The notes under the pieces were generated by a model. That model worked only from the letters and a program-made list of their open reading frames with translations. It ran no database searches and had not been told where the DNA came from. A stretch of DNA of 64,000 nucleotides, from assembly GCA_021464415.1 (NCBI GenBank), contig CM038469.1, positions 10,704,501-10,768,500 on the forward strand, read 5' to 3'. The translations under genes and the position numbers were made by a program. Within the stretch, counting starts at the first letter, position 1, and every line of letters starts with the position of its first letter. Shown here piece after piece: positions 1 through 12,217 of this stretch. The DNA is from Lonicera japonica (taxonomy: Eukaryota > Streptophyta > Magnoliopsida > Dipsacales > Caprifoliaceae).

Positions 1-2
1 AT

Positions 3-1190
3 GATAATGAAAGTGTGCATAATGAATATGATGAACTATATACCATGTTTGAAGAATTACATATTAAATTTGAAATTCTCTCAAAAAGATATACAAGTCT
101 CAAGAAAAAAAATTCCATTACTTCTATCAAATGTGAAACTTTAGAAAAGGAAAATATTGATTTCAAAAAGGAAATCAACGATTTGAAAAAGGGAAAAGAA
201 AAGGAGACTTCAAACTTACTTGCACTAGAAAATGAGGATTTGATAGAAAAAGTAAAGGATTTAACTAATAGTCTAACCAAGTTCACAAATAGAAAAGATA
301 ACTTGGATAAACTATTGAGAGTACAAAGGTGTGTCTTTGATGAAGCCGGTTTGGGTTACAATCAAATCCATAACTAAATGGATTACAAAAATTTCTTCAA
401 AACATACACACCGCATAATCCCACTAATCTTTGTTCATTTTGTGGAAGAAACACTCATGGTGCACATTTTTGTTATTACAAAGAAAAGGATTTTGCTAAA
501 AACAAACTTGCTTGGATTCCTAAAGTAACAACTATGTTCATTAACCCCAAAGGACCCAACTTATTTTGGATACCAAAAGAGAAGTTACTTAAGATTTTAG
601 TGTAGGTTTGCATGAGAGCAAAAGCTAGCAAAACAAAGTGGTTCTTGAATAGTGGATGCTCGAAACACATGACGGGAGAAAAGACAAATTTCTTGAGTCT
701 CACTCCTAAACAAGGAGGCAACATCACATTTGGAGACAACGCCAAAGGTAAAATCATTGGTATAGGTAAAGTTGGTAATAAATCTTCTTATATTTATAAT
801 GTTTTACTTGTTGACGGTTTAAAACATAACTTGCTTAGTATTAGTCAATTGTGTGATAAAGGTTATGAAGTTATTTTTAAATCCGAATGTTGCATTGTTA
901 AAAATATTAGTGATAACTCTATCTTGTTTATTGCTTATAGATCTAATAACATATATACTCTTGAACTTGATGATTTGTCTCAACAAGATGTTAAATGTTT
1001 ATCCGTGTTGAATGATGTTTCGTGGTTATGGCATAGAAGATTAGGTCATGCTAATATGGATTTAATTCACAAATTATCTAAAAAGGAATTAGTTAAAGGA
1101 TTGCCTAAAACTAAATTTGTTAAAAATAAAATTTGTGATGCTTGTCAACTTGGTAAACAACACAAATCTTCATTTTGCATGTTATTGTAA
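3..1190 (+). pseudogene. Copia (SIRE-like) gag–protease–pre-integrase remnant
   Basis: This is one reading frame, open at the left window edge. It encodes, in order, a Lys/Glu-rich coiled-coil gag end, a CX2CX4HX4C zinc knuckle (CSFCGRNTHGAHFC, about 435-477), a retropepsin region and the GAG-pre-integrase HHCC finger (HRRLGHANMD then CDACQLGKQHKSSF, about 1030-1176). In-frame stops at 375-377 (TAA) and 603-605 (TAG) break it without any frameshift. The protease active site reads NSGCSKHMTG, where the family has Asp at the first position, so the enzyme should be dead. Copia homology stops at about 1176; integrase core, reverse transcriptase and RNase H are absent and are replaced by an unrelated antisense gene remnant. 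A SIRE-type Copia is the best family guess, from the gag coiled coil and protease wording. It is certainly non-functional. Confidence 0.88.
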
Positions 1191-1231
1191 ACTACCAATA
1201 ATTTTGCAGTCTAACAATTATTATTTGTCAT

Positions 1232-2122
1232 TTAAAGAAAAGAAGGGAAAAGAATCTGAAGATCATTTGCATCAAAATTTAGAACAGCATCGAGACTAGA
1301 AGAAGAATAATCAACAAAATTATGCTCCATATCTAGTAGAGTTGTCCAATTAGGACTCATTAGCTTGGCAACCTCCGCAATAGCAACACTTTGAGAAAAT
1401 TGCGATGAATAACCTTTCAAAGCAGCTTGGTAATCTGACAGAGTCAGATATGCCGGCAAACTCACATCAGTTAGAAAAGCACTATGCTCTGAAAAATTTC
1501 TGGTAGTCGAAATAATTTCAGGTGCAACTTCTTCTGCCGACACGAGGAGCTCTAAAAATCCTCCAGAGGAAGGAGATGCCACCAAATCAGCATCGATTGG
1601 AAGAACCTTATGTTTTGAAAGATTTTTGGCAGTCGAATTAATATCCGGTGCAACATTTTTTGTCAAAAATAGGAGCCGTGAAGAACTTCTAGGAGGAGCA
1701 AAAGAAAAGCATTGGTTAGTGCTAGAAGACTCTCCTAATCGAGCCTCTAATGCTGTCACTCGTGAATGCAAAGCCTCTAACGCTGTAACTCGTAATTGTA
1801 ACTCTTCTACCTTCTGTTCAAGAGAAACAATTAGCGCAATACAGCCTTTACTGGGATTCTCGACTCTCACCTTAGCTTCAAAAAGAAATGAATTGAGAGT
1901 ATCAAGATATTGATGTTCGGGAATATTTTATAAAATATTTGCAACACTCTTTACCCCGAAAACAGTAAAAATTGTGCGATAATCTTGACGACTAATCACA
2001 TCTAGAAAAAATTGTGCATATTTACACCATGGCTGACATCTCTTGCGTCTATAAGTGCAAGCAGCACAAGAAGAACCATTTACAACGGAAGGTGTTTCGC
2101 ATACTTGTGATTTACTTTCCAT
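1232..2122 (-). pseudogene. LOB-domain (LBD/ASL) transcription-factor pseudogene
   Basis: Read on the minus strand, a Met at 2122-2120 opens a frame with the LOB zinc-finger-like block CX2CX6CX3C (CAACTYRRKRCQPWC). A GAS-like block (VFGVKSVANIL) follows, then the coiled coil after the conserved NPxxGC segment (ENPSKGC, SLEQKVEELQLRV). LBD proteins are plant nuclear DNA-binding factors controlling organ boundaries and lateral organs. The frame is interrupted once, by TAA at 1930-1928. Codons on either side align with the family without a gap, so this is a nonsense change inside the LOB domain, not an intron. No intron is visible anywhere. The frame then runs to a stop at 1232-1234 with a Ser-rich tail. 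It lies antisense between Copia pre-integrase sequence and the Copia 3' end, suggesting capture by, or insertion into, that element. A divergent LBD identity is likely; the subgroup is unclear. Confidence 0.75.
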
Positions 2123-2339
2123 TCCTTCATGGGTATCCCCTATAAAAGTTATAAGAAGAAAATGGATCTCGAGGGATATAACAAGAAAGAAGGGACAAGA
2201 GACATCTAGCACTGAAAGAATTTTGAAAACGAAAAGCTGTCATCTTAAAAAATAAAAAATATAGTGCCCCCAGCATGCATCTAGAATCCACCGCCCTCGC
2301 ACGGTCTAGATCCCTTTTTGATGTTGACATAAGGGGAGA

Positions 2340-2505
2340 AAATGTGTGCGGTAAGATTTTTTTTCCTGTGGTAAGATTTTTTATACTAACTTTGAATGCT
2401 GTGGTAAGATTTTTTATATTGACTTTAAATGTGTGGTAATATTTTAAAAGCTTTAAACTGACTTTAAATGCTTTTCTACATTCATACTTTTGAAAGCTTT
2501 ATTTA

Positions 2506-2577
<72 letters not shown>
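2340..2577. repeat. Degenerate 33-bp tandem repeat and ATA microsatellite
   Basis: About three imperfect copies of a roughly 33-bp unit containing GTGGTAAGATTTTTTATA occupy 2340-2470. A near-perfect trinucleotide run (TAA/ATA, about 24 units) follows at 2504-2577. Both lie between the LOB remnant and the Copia 3' untranslated region and have no coding potential. Confidence 0.85.
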
Positions 2578-2579
2578 TT

Positions 2580-3176
2580 TAAAACTATCTCAAATATTTG
2601 CAATATTTTTTAATTGTCATCTTTGCATAAATTGAGGGAGAGCATATTATTTATTTACATTTATATACTATTTATGCTTGTTATTGTAAACACACATTAA
2701 TTTATTGTCATCATCAAAAAGGGGGAGATTGTTGACCTAAGGTCTTAATCTTATTTTGATAATAACAATAAATCAATCATGTGTAATTTAACATGTTTCT
2801 TGATATAAGTATATAGTTCATTTACTTGAAAAATTCAAGAAAAACATGACAAGGATCACTCTTTCACTATTCGATCATTGGACAAGACAAGGAAGATCAA
2901 ATATCTCAATGCAAATCATGAAGTACAAAGGATCAAAAGACTATATGAAAAGCTTCTAAGAAAAAATTTCAACTGAAGATCAATTCGAAGAAACAAATCA
3001 AAGCATTCGAAGACTCGTTAATTCAGTAATTGAGTGAGTGCTTAAGATTTATGTAAAGTTACATTATTGATCAAATCCTTATAGATCAAACGTATTCAAG
3101 TATCTTTTAAAGATTGATTCAAACAAGCTTGAAATTGAATTTATTTGAAAAACATCATTTTACAAAGATCGAGTTT
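2580..3176 (+). mobile_element. Copia 3' end: untranslated tail, polypurine tract and 3' LTR
   Basis: The stretch carries the typical Copia trailer, with TTGTCATCATCA next to the polypurine tract AAAAAGGGGGAGAT at 2716-2729. The LTR starts at 2730 with TGTTGACCT. The LTR runs about 450 bp and stops where the neighbouring Gypsy LTR homology begins near 3177, so its own 3' end may be missing. It is on the same strand as the gag–protease remnant at the left edge and is taken as the far end of that element. Confidence 0.75.
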
Positions 3177-4533
3177 CACAATTTTGGTGCCAAAATCCCA
3201 TTACTCTCTGCATGTGTAAAGAGTACACTAGATTGTATGTATTAGTCTTGCATTTAGATAAATACTTTGCTATTACTATTGAATATTGAGGTTGATTGCT
3301 GTACATGTTGACTATTATGGACCGTTTTTTGAATTTAGTAGCGAAATGACTAGAATCACCCCATGCATGTCTAGTGTTCAATATACGACCTGATTTTTAG
3401 AATATTTCCACAATTAAAATGACTCACAAGGCTTTTCAAAACCTCAAAAATTTGATATGTAAGTGGGAATGAGTATCATTCTAGTGAAGATAGCTTTTTC
3501 TCTATTTCATGCCTTTGGAAATGGTTAGAATTGAGACAATTCTTCATAAATTGGTGTTACACTAGGTATGATCATACAAAACTTGGTACAATTGTGATTA
3601 ACATTATACGATAGAGTTATTCATATGTCTAAAGTAATATTATATAAGATAAACTTTGAAAAATATTTTTGACAAATTAAACCAATCGCGGTGAGATATC
3701 GAGGTTGTTGGAACCGGATAAGCACCGGTATAGAAATGCTTATGTTGTTATGATTACACAAACCCATGGGAAAATGGGGTGCCATAAAATCTAGTTACCA
3801 GTGCACTGACCTATGAAAAGATGGGGTGCGTTAAGTGTAGTAAATTCCATCTAGTATCAAAATTAGGTCGAGGAGGAGGAGGAGGTGGATGGATGTTTAC
3901 ACAGTATCGTGTGAGATATGCATTGGCAATAAATTGACTTTAAATTGTTATTAAACGAATGGTTTTCCTATTAATTGGTAAAACATGGAAATCTTTGTCA
4001 ATGATGGAAATTTATAATACTTCGTGTCATGACATGTCTATGCATTGTATTTCCCTTTCCCTATAGTTCCCACTGGGCCAGTTTGTCTCATGGTATGGGT
4101 AAAAGTCATGAACCAGGTCCGAGTTCATCGTAGAGCCCCTCTCTGATGCCCTTATGGATTTTAGTTCGTTGTATTATCTTTGATTGTGGGACTTGTTATT
4201 TCTAATTAAGTTGAGAGACTTTGTGATATCTATGGTTGTATTAGTTTGTATTTTGAACTTGGACTTTATTTGGATTTCGGTTTGTTGGAGAATTATGATT
4301 TGTATTATCGTGTTGGACTAGTTTATATTTGGATTGTAATTTTGATTGTGCTATATTTACCCTTGGGATGGTTTGGTTTATTGAGAATGATGGTATTTCC
4401 TTAAGATGCGAATACTTCATGCCGAATTTTTGTTAGAATTCTTTGTTTTGATGCATGTTATTGGTTATAATCTTTTGTTTATCTGTTGTTAATCTAGTAT
4501 AGCATCCATTAACACCTACTTAATTAGACAGGT
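3177..4533 (+). repeat. 5' LTR of the Gypsy element, 5'-truncated
   Basis: It matches the right LTR (12890-15089) once the hAT insertion there is removed. The first roughly 650 bp of the LTR, present at 12232-12885, are missing here. A paired motif, AAGATGGGGTGC-like, recurs at about 3770 and 3825. The motif CCCACTGGGCCAGTTTG is at about 4068. Relative to this copy the right LTR lacks about 390 bp after TTTTCCTATT. Confidence 0.8.
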
Positions 4534-4545
4534 TGGTATCAGAGG
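4534..4545 (+). promoter_or_regulatory. Primer-binding site (tRNA-Met type) of the Gypsy element
   Basis: TGGTATCAGAGG follows the LTR end almost directly. It is complementary to the 3' end of initiator tRNA-Met, the usual primer of plant Ty3/Gypsy elements. Confidence 0.8.
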
Positions 4546-4864
4546 CTAGGTTCAATTTCCTTCTTGACGGGGTATGGGTAGATAGGATCATTCTTTTCCT
4601 TCGGCGCATGATTGTATCGAGTCGGGGAAAATTAAAGTAACACTGCTAATAGGCACATGTGATGGGTGAATTGAACTATAATTAACTGTATGCGCAACAG
4701 TAGATTATTTGATAAAGCATATGTTTACTGTAACTTGTTATAGTTGAACTTGATGACCCACTATATTATCGATCAAAATTTGTTTTGGCGTATTTTTTGG
4801 CTTATATTCTCTTTCATCGTGATTATTATTGTGGACTTGAACTCTTCTCTTGTTTTCCTATAGA

Positions 4865-5990
4865 ATGCTTCCTGGACGTTCCACTTGTAATAGGCCAGCT
4901 TCTGATCCTCCTGTCGATGAGGGAAAAGGTTCTAGGGGTCGTGATAGTGGCCGTGGTTTTATGTCCTCTATAAAGGAAGATGATAAAGGAATTCATGGGG
5001 GAATTAAAAGATATTATGAGGGCTCCCTCTGACTCTTCTACAGATGCTCGTGTGCATTATTCTCAGACCACTAGAAATCCTGATAGTGGGGGACAGGATA
5101 GGAATGAGAAGGCAGTAGCCATTCAAAATTAATAGGGGAATCTAGCTAAGTTGTTAAAGTCGTTCAACCGATTAGACCCAACCAAGTTTGATGGGACTAA
5201 GGGACCCAAGGATGCAGAATCTTGGTTGTTCGATGTGACGAAAAATATCGATCTAATCGAAGCTCCTGAAGCTTTACACCCTAGGTTAGTAGCTTCTAAG
5301 CTAATAGGGTTTGTACAGGGTTGGTGGAGAAGATAAAGTAAGACAGTAGATATCAACTCCTAGGGGTGTTTAGTAAGGAATTTGAAAACCAGTTTATATC
5401 CGATGTGTATCATAGGAGGAAAAGGGAAGAGCTTCGGATGTTGAGGCAAGAAGGGATGACAGTGGCAGAGCACCGCCAGAAATTTAAAAAAAAAATTTTG
5501 TTTGCACATGGATCGATCGTCTGATAAGGAAAAGATGGAGTCATTTTTCTTTGGTCTTCGGGTAGATTTTCAAGATGTCTTAAGTGCATACAATTACCAA
5601 ACCGATAAAGAGGTAGTAGAAGCTGCTTACCAGAAAGATTCAGTTTTGATGGAGCCTAGTAAGGGAAGTTATGACAGTCGATCAGATAGGCTCTCGTACT
5701 TGTCAGATAAGGGAAAGAAAATGAGTGGTTTTGGTAGTTGGGGAAGAAATAAGAAGGCTAAGTCGAGTTCGGAATCTTCTGGAGGTCTTTACTCCAGTGA
5801 TGGGGGGTTGTAGTACTGGTAGTTTCTTTGGGTCTTGCTATGTCTGTGGACAGTAGGGACATCGAGCAAGAGCTTGTCCTAATAATCCACAAGTGTACCA
5901 ACGAGGTCGTAATAGAGGCGAGGGTAGTAGCTCTAGCCGAGGTCTGAGCCGTGGTCGTAATGGCAATCGAGGCTGTAGCCAGTTGGGCAA
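4865..5990 (+). pseudogene. Gypsy gag remnant
   Basis: The likely gag start is the ATG at 4865 (MLPGRSTCNRPAS). Capsid-type sequence follows in shifted frames: FDGTKGPKDAESWLFD (about 5188-5235) and FFFGLRVDFQDVLSAY (about 5545-5592), the hallmark retrotransposon gag segments. A CX2CX4HX4C zinc knuckle lies at 5836-5877 (CYVCGQ-stop-GHRARAC), with an in-frame TAG at 5854-5856 in the middle of the finger. Arg/Gly-rich sequence follows. Several frameshifts and stops, for example at 5030 and 5334, prevent a continuous capsid protein. It would have packaged the element's RNA into cytoplasmic virus-like particles. Confidence 0.8.
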
Positions 5991-6239
5991 GTTCTCAGGT
6001 AGATCTTCATAGTCAGTTAACCAAGAGGTTGAGTAACAAACAGCGAGTGGTCAGTACCAGCCCAGCCAGTTTCCTTTCCAATAGGATTACTCTCAGTCAC
6101 GCCAATTCCACCAGCAATCTTTTTCGAGACCTATACAGCCTCAGGGTCACGAAAACCAAGGTAGCCGAGTTTACAACTTGGCAACATCCGCTACGCAAGA
6201 GGACCACACAGTGATGGAAGGTAGTCTTATTATGTTTAC

Positions 6240-9117
6240 TACTGGTGTTAGAGTTTTTTTATTCTAGGTGCATCTCATTCCTTCATATCCTCAGCATGTG
6301 CATCTAGTTTGGGTTTAAAACCTAAAAGACGTGCCTCCTCTATCCGAATTAACACGCCTTTAAGGTGCATTGCTCTCCTTACTCAATATTTCGCTGCCAT
6401 TATTTCTCTACAAAACGATTGTCATATGGATGATGACTTTGTCCTTATGGATATGGGTTCCTATAATCTGATTCTGGGTATGGATTGGTTGTCAAAATAT
6501 CGTGCCATCATAGATTGTTATGCTAAGAAGGTGACCGCTTACCATTGGAACCAAACCCTCGTGTTTTATGGAGAAAGATATGGGTTATACCTGGTGACTT
6601 ACGCGTGTAAGCGAGAACAAAGAAATTGCTTGGGTTGGTTATGTGACATAGTTGCTGATGAGTCTCGTAAGTTATCTCCTACTGTTATCCCCATTGTTAA
6701 CGAGTTTCTCGATGTCTTTCTTGATGAATTACCGGGTTTACCGCCTCACCGTGAGGTTGATTTCTTTATAGATCTTGTTCCAAGGGCTAAACCAATTTCT
6801 ATAGCTCTTTATCGCATGGCTCCTGCCGAGCTAAAGGAATTACGTACACAGCTAGATGATCTCCTAGCCAAGGAATTCATTCGTCCTAGTACCTCTCCTT
6901 GGGGTGCCTCTGTCCTATTTGTCAAAAAGGCTGATGGTTCTTACCGTATGTGTGTAGACTATCGTCAACTGAATCGTTTTACCATCAAGAACAAATATCC
7001 ACTTCCACGCACTGACAATTTGTTCAACCAGTTGTAAGGTGCATCATTTTTCTCAAAGATTGATCTTCGGTTTGGTTATCATCAGTTGAGAGTCCGAGAG
7101 GAAGATATTTCCAAGACTGCCTTTCGTACTCATTATGGGCATTTTGAATTCTTGGTTATGCCATTTGGGCTGACTAATGCTCCTATAGCCTTTATGGACT
7201 TGATGCAAAGGATATTCCGACCGTATCTTGATCAGTTTGTTATGGTTTTTGTGGACGACATCCTTATCTATTCTCGTTCTGACGCTGAACACGTTAGCAA
7301 TCTTAGGATGGGGTTACATTTGCTTCGTGAGCACCAACTATATGCCAAATTCTCTAAATGTGATTTTTGGCAACAAGAAGTGAAGTTTATGGGTCATATT
7401 GTCAATAGATTCGGAGTCTCATTGGATCCGACTAAGGTTGAAGCAATGTCTAGTTGGAAGCAACCTACAAGTGTTATCGAGATCCAAAATTTTCTCGGAT
7501 TAGCGGGTTATTACCGTTGTTTTATACAATATTTTTCTAAGGTTGCCTCTTCTCTTACTGGACTTACCCAGAAATGAGTGTCATTCATTTGGGATGAAGA
7601 TTGTGAGTATGCTTTCAATGAGCTTCAATGTCACCTTACATCTACTCCAGTACTCGCCTTACCGTAAAGAGGGCTAGGCTATACATTTATTGTGATGCTT
7701 CTCGTTTGGGATTAGGTTATGTGCTCATGCAATTAAACCACGTCATTGCTTCTGCATCAAGATAGCTTAAGACTCACGAGAAGAATTACCCAACGCATGA
7801 CCTGGAATTAGCAGCAGTAGTATTCGTCCTTGAAGATATGGCGACACTATTTATATGGTGAGACATTCAAAATATTTTTTGATCATAAGAGCATTGAAAT
7901 ACTTCTTCACTTAGAAGGGTTTAAATCTAAGATAACGTCAATGGATGGAATACTTTGAGGACTATGATTTCACCTTACAATACCACCCGGGGAAGGCAAA
8001 TGTGGTGGCATATGCTTTGAGTAGAAAATCTCAAAGCTCAATTTCTGCTTTGAGGTGCCGTGAATGAAGACTCCACCAAGAGTTACAAAAGTATGACTTG
8101 GTAGTGAATCGGAGAGATAACAAGGCATTTATGTCTACGATTGTTGCTAGGCCAGTAATGGTGAGTCGGCTGATTGAATACCAAGGCCAAGATGAAGATC
8201 TAGTGTGGTGCCGTAACCGAATGTTATCCGAAGAGTACATTGATGAAATCACCATCAGGCACGATGGTGGCATAAGATATAAATGGGAAGTTGGTAGTAC
8301 CCCAAGGACAATAAAGAAATACAGCAAGCTGTGTTAGCCGAGACCCATAATTCGGAATTTTCGATTCATTCAGGAGGATCCAAGACGTACCGTGACATGA
8401 AAAGAATGTATTGGTGGCCAGGAATGAAGAAAGACATGGTAAAATTGGTAGCAAAATGTCTTTCATGTCAGAAGATCAAGATCGAACATCATAAACCTTC
8501 AGGTCAATTACAGCCTTTGCCTATCCCTGAATGGAATAGGAGAATATCATCACGGATTTCCTTATTGGTTTACCAAGAACTCAGTCTAAGAATGATGCAG
8601 TTTGGGTAGTAATTGACATATTAACTAAATAGGCTCATTTCCTTCTTATTCAAGAGAAGTTTCCTGTAGGGAGGTTGGCGAAGATTTATATCAAGGAGAT
8701 TGTGAGATTGCACGGTATTTCGTTGTCGGTTGTATCAGATAGAGATCCCTGATTTACATCAAAGTTTTGGACAACATTGCAAAGGAGTCTGGGAACTCAG
8801 TTGGATTTTAGCACTGCGTACCACCCGCAAACTAATGGGCAATCTAAGCGAACCATTCAGATATTGGAGGATATGTTGAGAGCCTGTGTGTTGGATTTTC
8901 GGGAAAATTGGGATGAGTATCTTCCGTTAGCGGAATTTTCCTATAACAATAGTTTTTAGTTAAGTATTGGAATGGCGCTGTTCGAGGCCCTGTATAGCAG
9001 ACCTTATAGATCTCCGATATGTTGGGTAGAAGCGGGAGAATCATCACTCTTAGGACCACATCTATTTCAAGAGACTGCGGAGAAGATAAATTTGATTAAA
9101 CAAAGACTTCAGACTGC
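6240..9117 (+). pseudogene. Gypsy pol remnant, part 1 (protease, RT, RNase H, integrase)
   Basis: Protease-end sequence ([17 protein letters not shown]) leads into reverse transcriptase at about 6720-7577. Visible RT motifs are [39 protein letters not shown] and the catalytic FVDDIL at about 7249-7266. A single in-frame TAA at 7035-7037 interrupts RT, which otherwise keeps its frame to 7577. RNase H (YIYCDASRLGLGYVLMQ, about 7680-7735) is frameshifted. The integrase H2C2 finger (CLSCQK) and MYWWPGMKKDM lie at about 8400-8490. Core motifs YHPQTNGQS and [11 protein letters not shown] are at about 8820-8955. The sequence is cut at 9117 by the solo LTR and resumes at 11694. The enzyme set would have copied and integrated the element; it is now inactive. 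Confidence 0.88.
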
Positions 9118-11693
9118 TGTAACAACCCGTTTCTTCATTCCACGCGTATCGAGTTCCTTAATCGAATTTAGTCAAATTTGAGCCTCGGGAGATGAAATTG
9201 TGTTCTGAAGGGGCTGTTGTGACTCAAAGGCTTTCAATAAGTTATATTAGTATATTTAAGTATGTTAGAATGGACATAAGTTATTCCGGGTGGATCGGAC
9301 GAAAATCAGCTCATAAATAGCAAGTTTTGGTCCTACGCGATTAATAATATTTACCCGACTTTGGAAGTCCATATCTTCTTCATCCGAACTCTAAACGAGT
9401 CCCCGTTTTCGACCACGTCTTCATCTCAATCCCTCTACAACTTCGTGTTTTGGCTGAGGCCCAATTCCAACTCCTTGATGCCCAAAAGTGGGTGTGAAGT
9501 CGGGCTGTTGACCAAAAACTGAAGGAGACAGAAATTACACCATGTAGTTAACTACATGGAAGGAGGGTGAGTTGAATACATCATGTAGTCAACTCCATGA
9601 GAAGAATCTAGTCGACTACATCGATCTGGCGAGGTTTTTTATATATTTCTTTTTCTCCTTTCTTCCTCATTTGACACCACTAACGGAGAGCTCTTAGAGA
9701 GAGAGTTGAGAGGCGATTTTGAGAGGATTGAAGGTGCTTTCATCTACACACCTTCATCACACAAACCCACACCAAACAAAACATCATCATCATCTTCATC
9801 ATCTTCTCCACCCTCATCCACCATTTCTTTGGCTTTTTTGGAGAAATTTGGGAGTTTTCGTATATGTGCGGTTCCGGCTCGATTCTTCGGCAATACTTCG
9901 AGGGATTGACCCTCTTAAGGTGGAAGCAATAGTATTTAAACTTCTTTTCAAGTTATTATAACATATTTACACCAAGTCAAACCAAACCAAACCTAGGATT
10001 TTTACTCAAAGTTGCATATGCATGGGACTTGGATAAATTTCTTTGGATAACTTTGACAGATTTACATCATATATGACATCAATAACTATTTTAGACAGAA
10101 ATCCCTAATTGGATATGATTTATAAGAAAGTTTGGTATATAACCTTCAAGTACGTATACGATTATATATGCTAAGCTTTGATACGCTTACGTATGATGTC
10201 ATATATGGGATTTAAACTATATTTTGGACAAAGTTACATATATTAGTGGTATTGTTATTGTGTTTTAAGTTGTAAGCTATATTTATGAGATTTTTTACTC
10301 ACCTAGCCAGTTCGTAAGTATGCTGGTCAAATATATAAATGTGTTTTGAATAAATCCAGTCTTTAAATCATAATGGGAGGCTAATTGAGAACTCGTATAC
10401 ATTATTGGATTGTATTAGACTTGGCTTGGGGCCAAATTGATGAAAACATATGAAACCTCCCAAACTGATGATTTTATGGTTTCTCTTACTAATTGACGGA
10501 CTTGGCGAATCTTGTTTAAGCTCAACAACAATACCACTATGAATTTTAAGGCGTATTGGCCTACACACACTTTATACATTATGTTGAGCTTGTATTTAGA
10601 TATTCTTAATTATATTATACACTTTGATGAGATGATTTTATTGTGATTTCATATTAGATGGCCACACCGTTCGTACTAGATAGATATTGGTGATACCCGT
10701 AGCGTATACCTTGGTGGCTACGTGAGGATTATTGTAGTGTATGCCTTTGTGGCTGCGTGAGGTAGCATGTGCCTTTGTGGCTGCGTGAGGTAGCGTCTAG
10801 GTGGACCTGGTAGGCGGTCCCTATCTTGGGGGCAGAAGAAACCGAGTAGCCGGCTATCTCTGTGCACAGTAAATGTGAAAATCCTAGACGTGAGGATGAT
10901 ATATGATTTATGTGATAGATCTAGTCGCGGTGTTGTGGCATATACAGTATGATGATGTATATATACATATATATTGCCCTTCTTATACTTTGGGTTGGGG
11001 ACATTATATATATACATTTCAACGAAAGGTTTTCCATGCATTGGCTGCTTCAGAAATGTACTATATATATATTTATGTATTTACTGTTGCATATACAAAA
11101 AGAAATGTATTTTACCCTAAGGTGATTTATTACAGAGAAGCAGCATATAAACAAAATTTACTTTCATTATATTGCATTGCATGGCATGCATGGTTTCCAA
11201 CCTATTTTCTTATACGAACCCTTATAGTTCCCACTGAGCCCGTTTGGCTCACTCCCATTTTCCAAATAGTTTTGCAGGTGTTTCTCGAGGATGGTAGGCT
11301 TAGGGATCCTAGTTAGCTCTGATGGCTGGTTGCCAAAGTCATTAGGAGGTGACTTGTATTATATACCTTAATTTATTATCTATTGTATAATGGATTCCCA
11401 TATGTATAATTTCTATGAGATTAGGACCTCGTTAGAGACATTGTACAAACATTTTTATATAAATGTGGAGTATTGATTGTAAATGAATTTATTTATATAT
11501 ATTGACAAATTTTGGTTTACCATATGAATAAACTCCACCTGCCGGATTTTCTTTTAAAATGACTTTACTACTTGAACATGTTTTTGGTATAAAATTCTAA
11601 GTGTTATCACTTCATACTTGTCGTCGTGTACGACTCCATGGCTAACCGGGTCCCGGAGGCATTATCCTCTAAACGGGATTTCAGGGCGTCACA
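9118..11693 (+). mobile_element. Solo LTR nested in the Gypsy integrase gene
   Basis: A 2576-bp segment starts TGTAACAACCC and ends GGGCGTCACA. It is bracketed by CTGC (9114-9117 and 11694-11697), or ACTGC if the terminal A is shared. Removing it rejoins the integrase coding sequence (LIKQRLQTA then KSYADVRRKPLKF). No internal coding region, PBS or polypurine tract is present, so it is a solo LTR left by LTR-LTR recombination. It contains AT-rich stretches, GA-rich leader-like sequence near 9690 and a Ser-rich spurious frame. Tandem copies of CCTTTGTGGCTGCGTGAGG lie at about 10705-10800, and CCCACTGAGCCCGTTTGGCTC at about 11230. Confidence 0.82.
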
Positions 11694-12170
11694 CTGCCCA
11701 AAGTTGTTAGAAATCATATGCCGATGTTAGAAGGAAACCCTTGAAATTTGAGGTTGATGATTATGTGTTCTTGAAGGTAAAGCCCCGCTATAGCATTGTC
11801 CGTTTCAAGAATAAGGCTAAATTGGCTCATAGATATATTGGACCCTACAGAATCATCGAGAAGTTAGGGATTATGGCGCACCGTTTAGAACTTCCTCTAG
11901 AAAACGAGCGTGCTCACAATGTGTTTCACGTTTTTGTACTTCTCCGGTATGTTCCTGACCCTTCCCATGTTTTACCGGTTGAGAAGATTGAAATCGACGA
12001 GAGCAATATGTATGAGACCTATCAGGTGAGGACCGCAAAAAGCAAAAGTTGAGGAATCGGGTCATCCCATTGCTTAAGGAATTTCGCATCACCATGGTGA
12101 TGAGGAAGCCATGTGGGAGTTAGAATTGGAGATCCGTAGCGAGTACCCTTTCCTTTTCACCTAAGGTAAT
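11694..12170 (+). pseudogene. Gypsy pol remnant, part 2 (integrase C-terminal and chromodomain-like tail)
   Basis: This continues the integrase of the element after the nested solo LTR. Visible segments are KPLKFEVDDYVFLKVKP, the GPYRIIEKLG strand and NVFHVFVLLRYVPDPSHVL, the conserved C-terminal end of chromovirus integrases. The frame is open at 11741-12052. Beyond it, chromodomain-like remnants (EEA-W-LE and SEYPF wording) appear in shifted frames to about 12165. Confidence 0.82.
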
Positions 12171-12217
12171 TTATCTTACTAAATTATTGTTTCAATTTCG
12201 ATGTCGAAATTTTTCTA

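Noticed and set aside
1919..1932. An intron at the break in the LOB-domain frame
   Set aside because: Codons before and after the TAA are in the same frame and align to the family without extra bases, and no GT…AG pair of plausible length exists.
9706..9961. Ser-rich and His-rich overlapping frames
   Set aside because: They lie in the leader-like part of the solo LTR and derive from a low-complexity CATCATCAT/CTTCATCAT tract.
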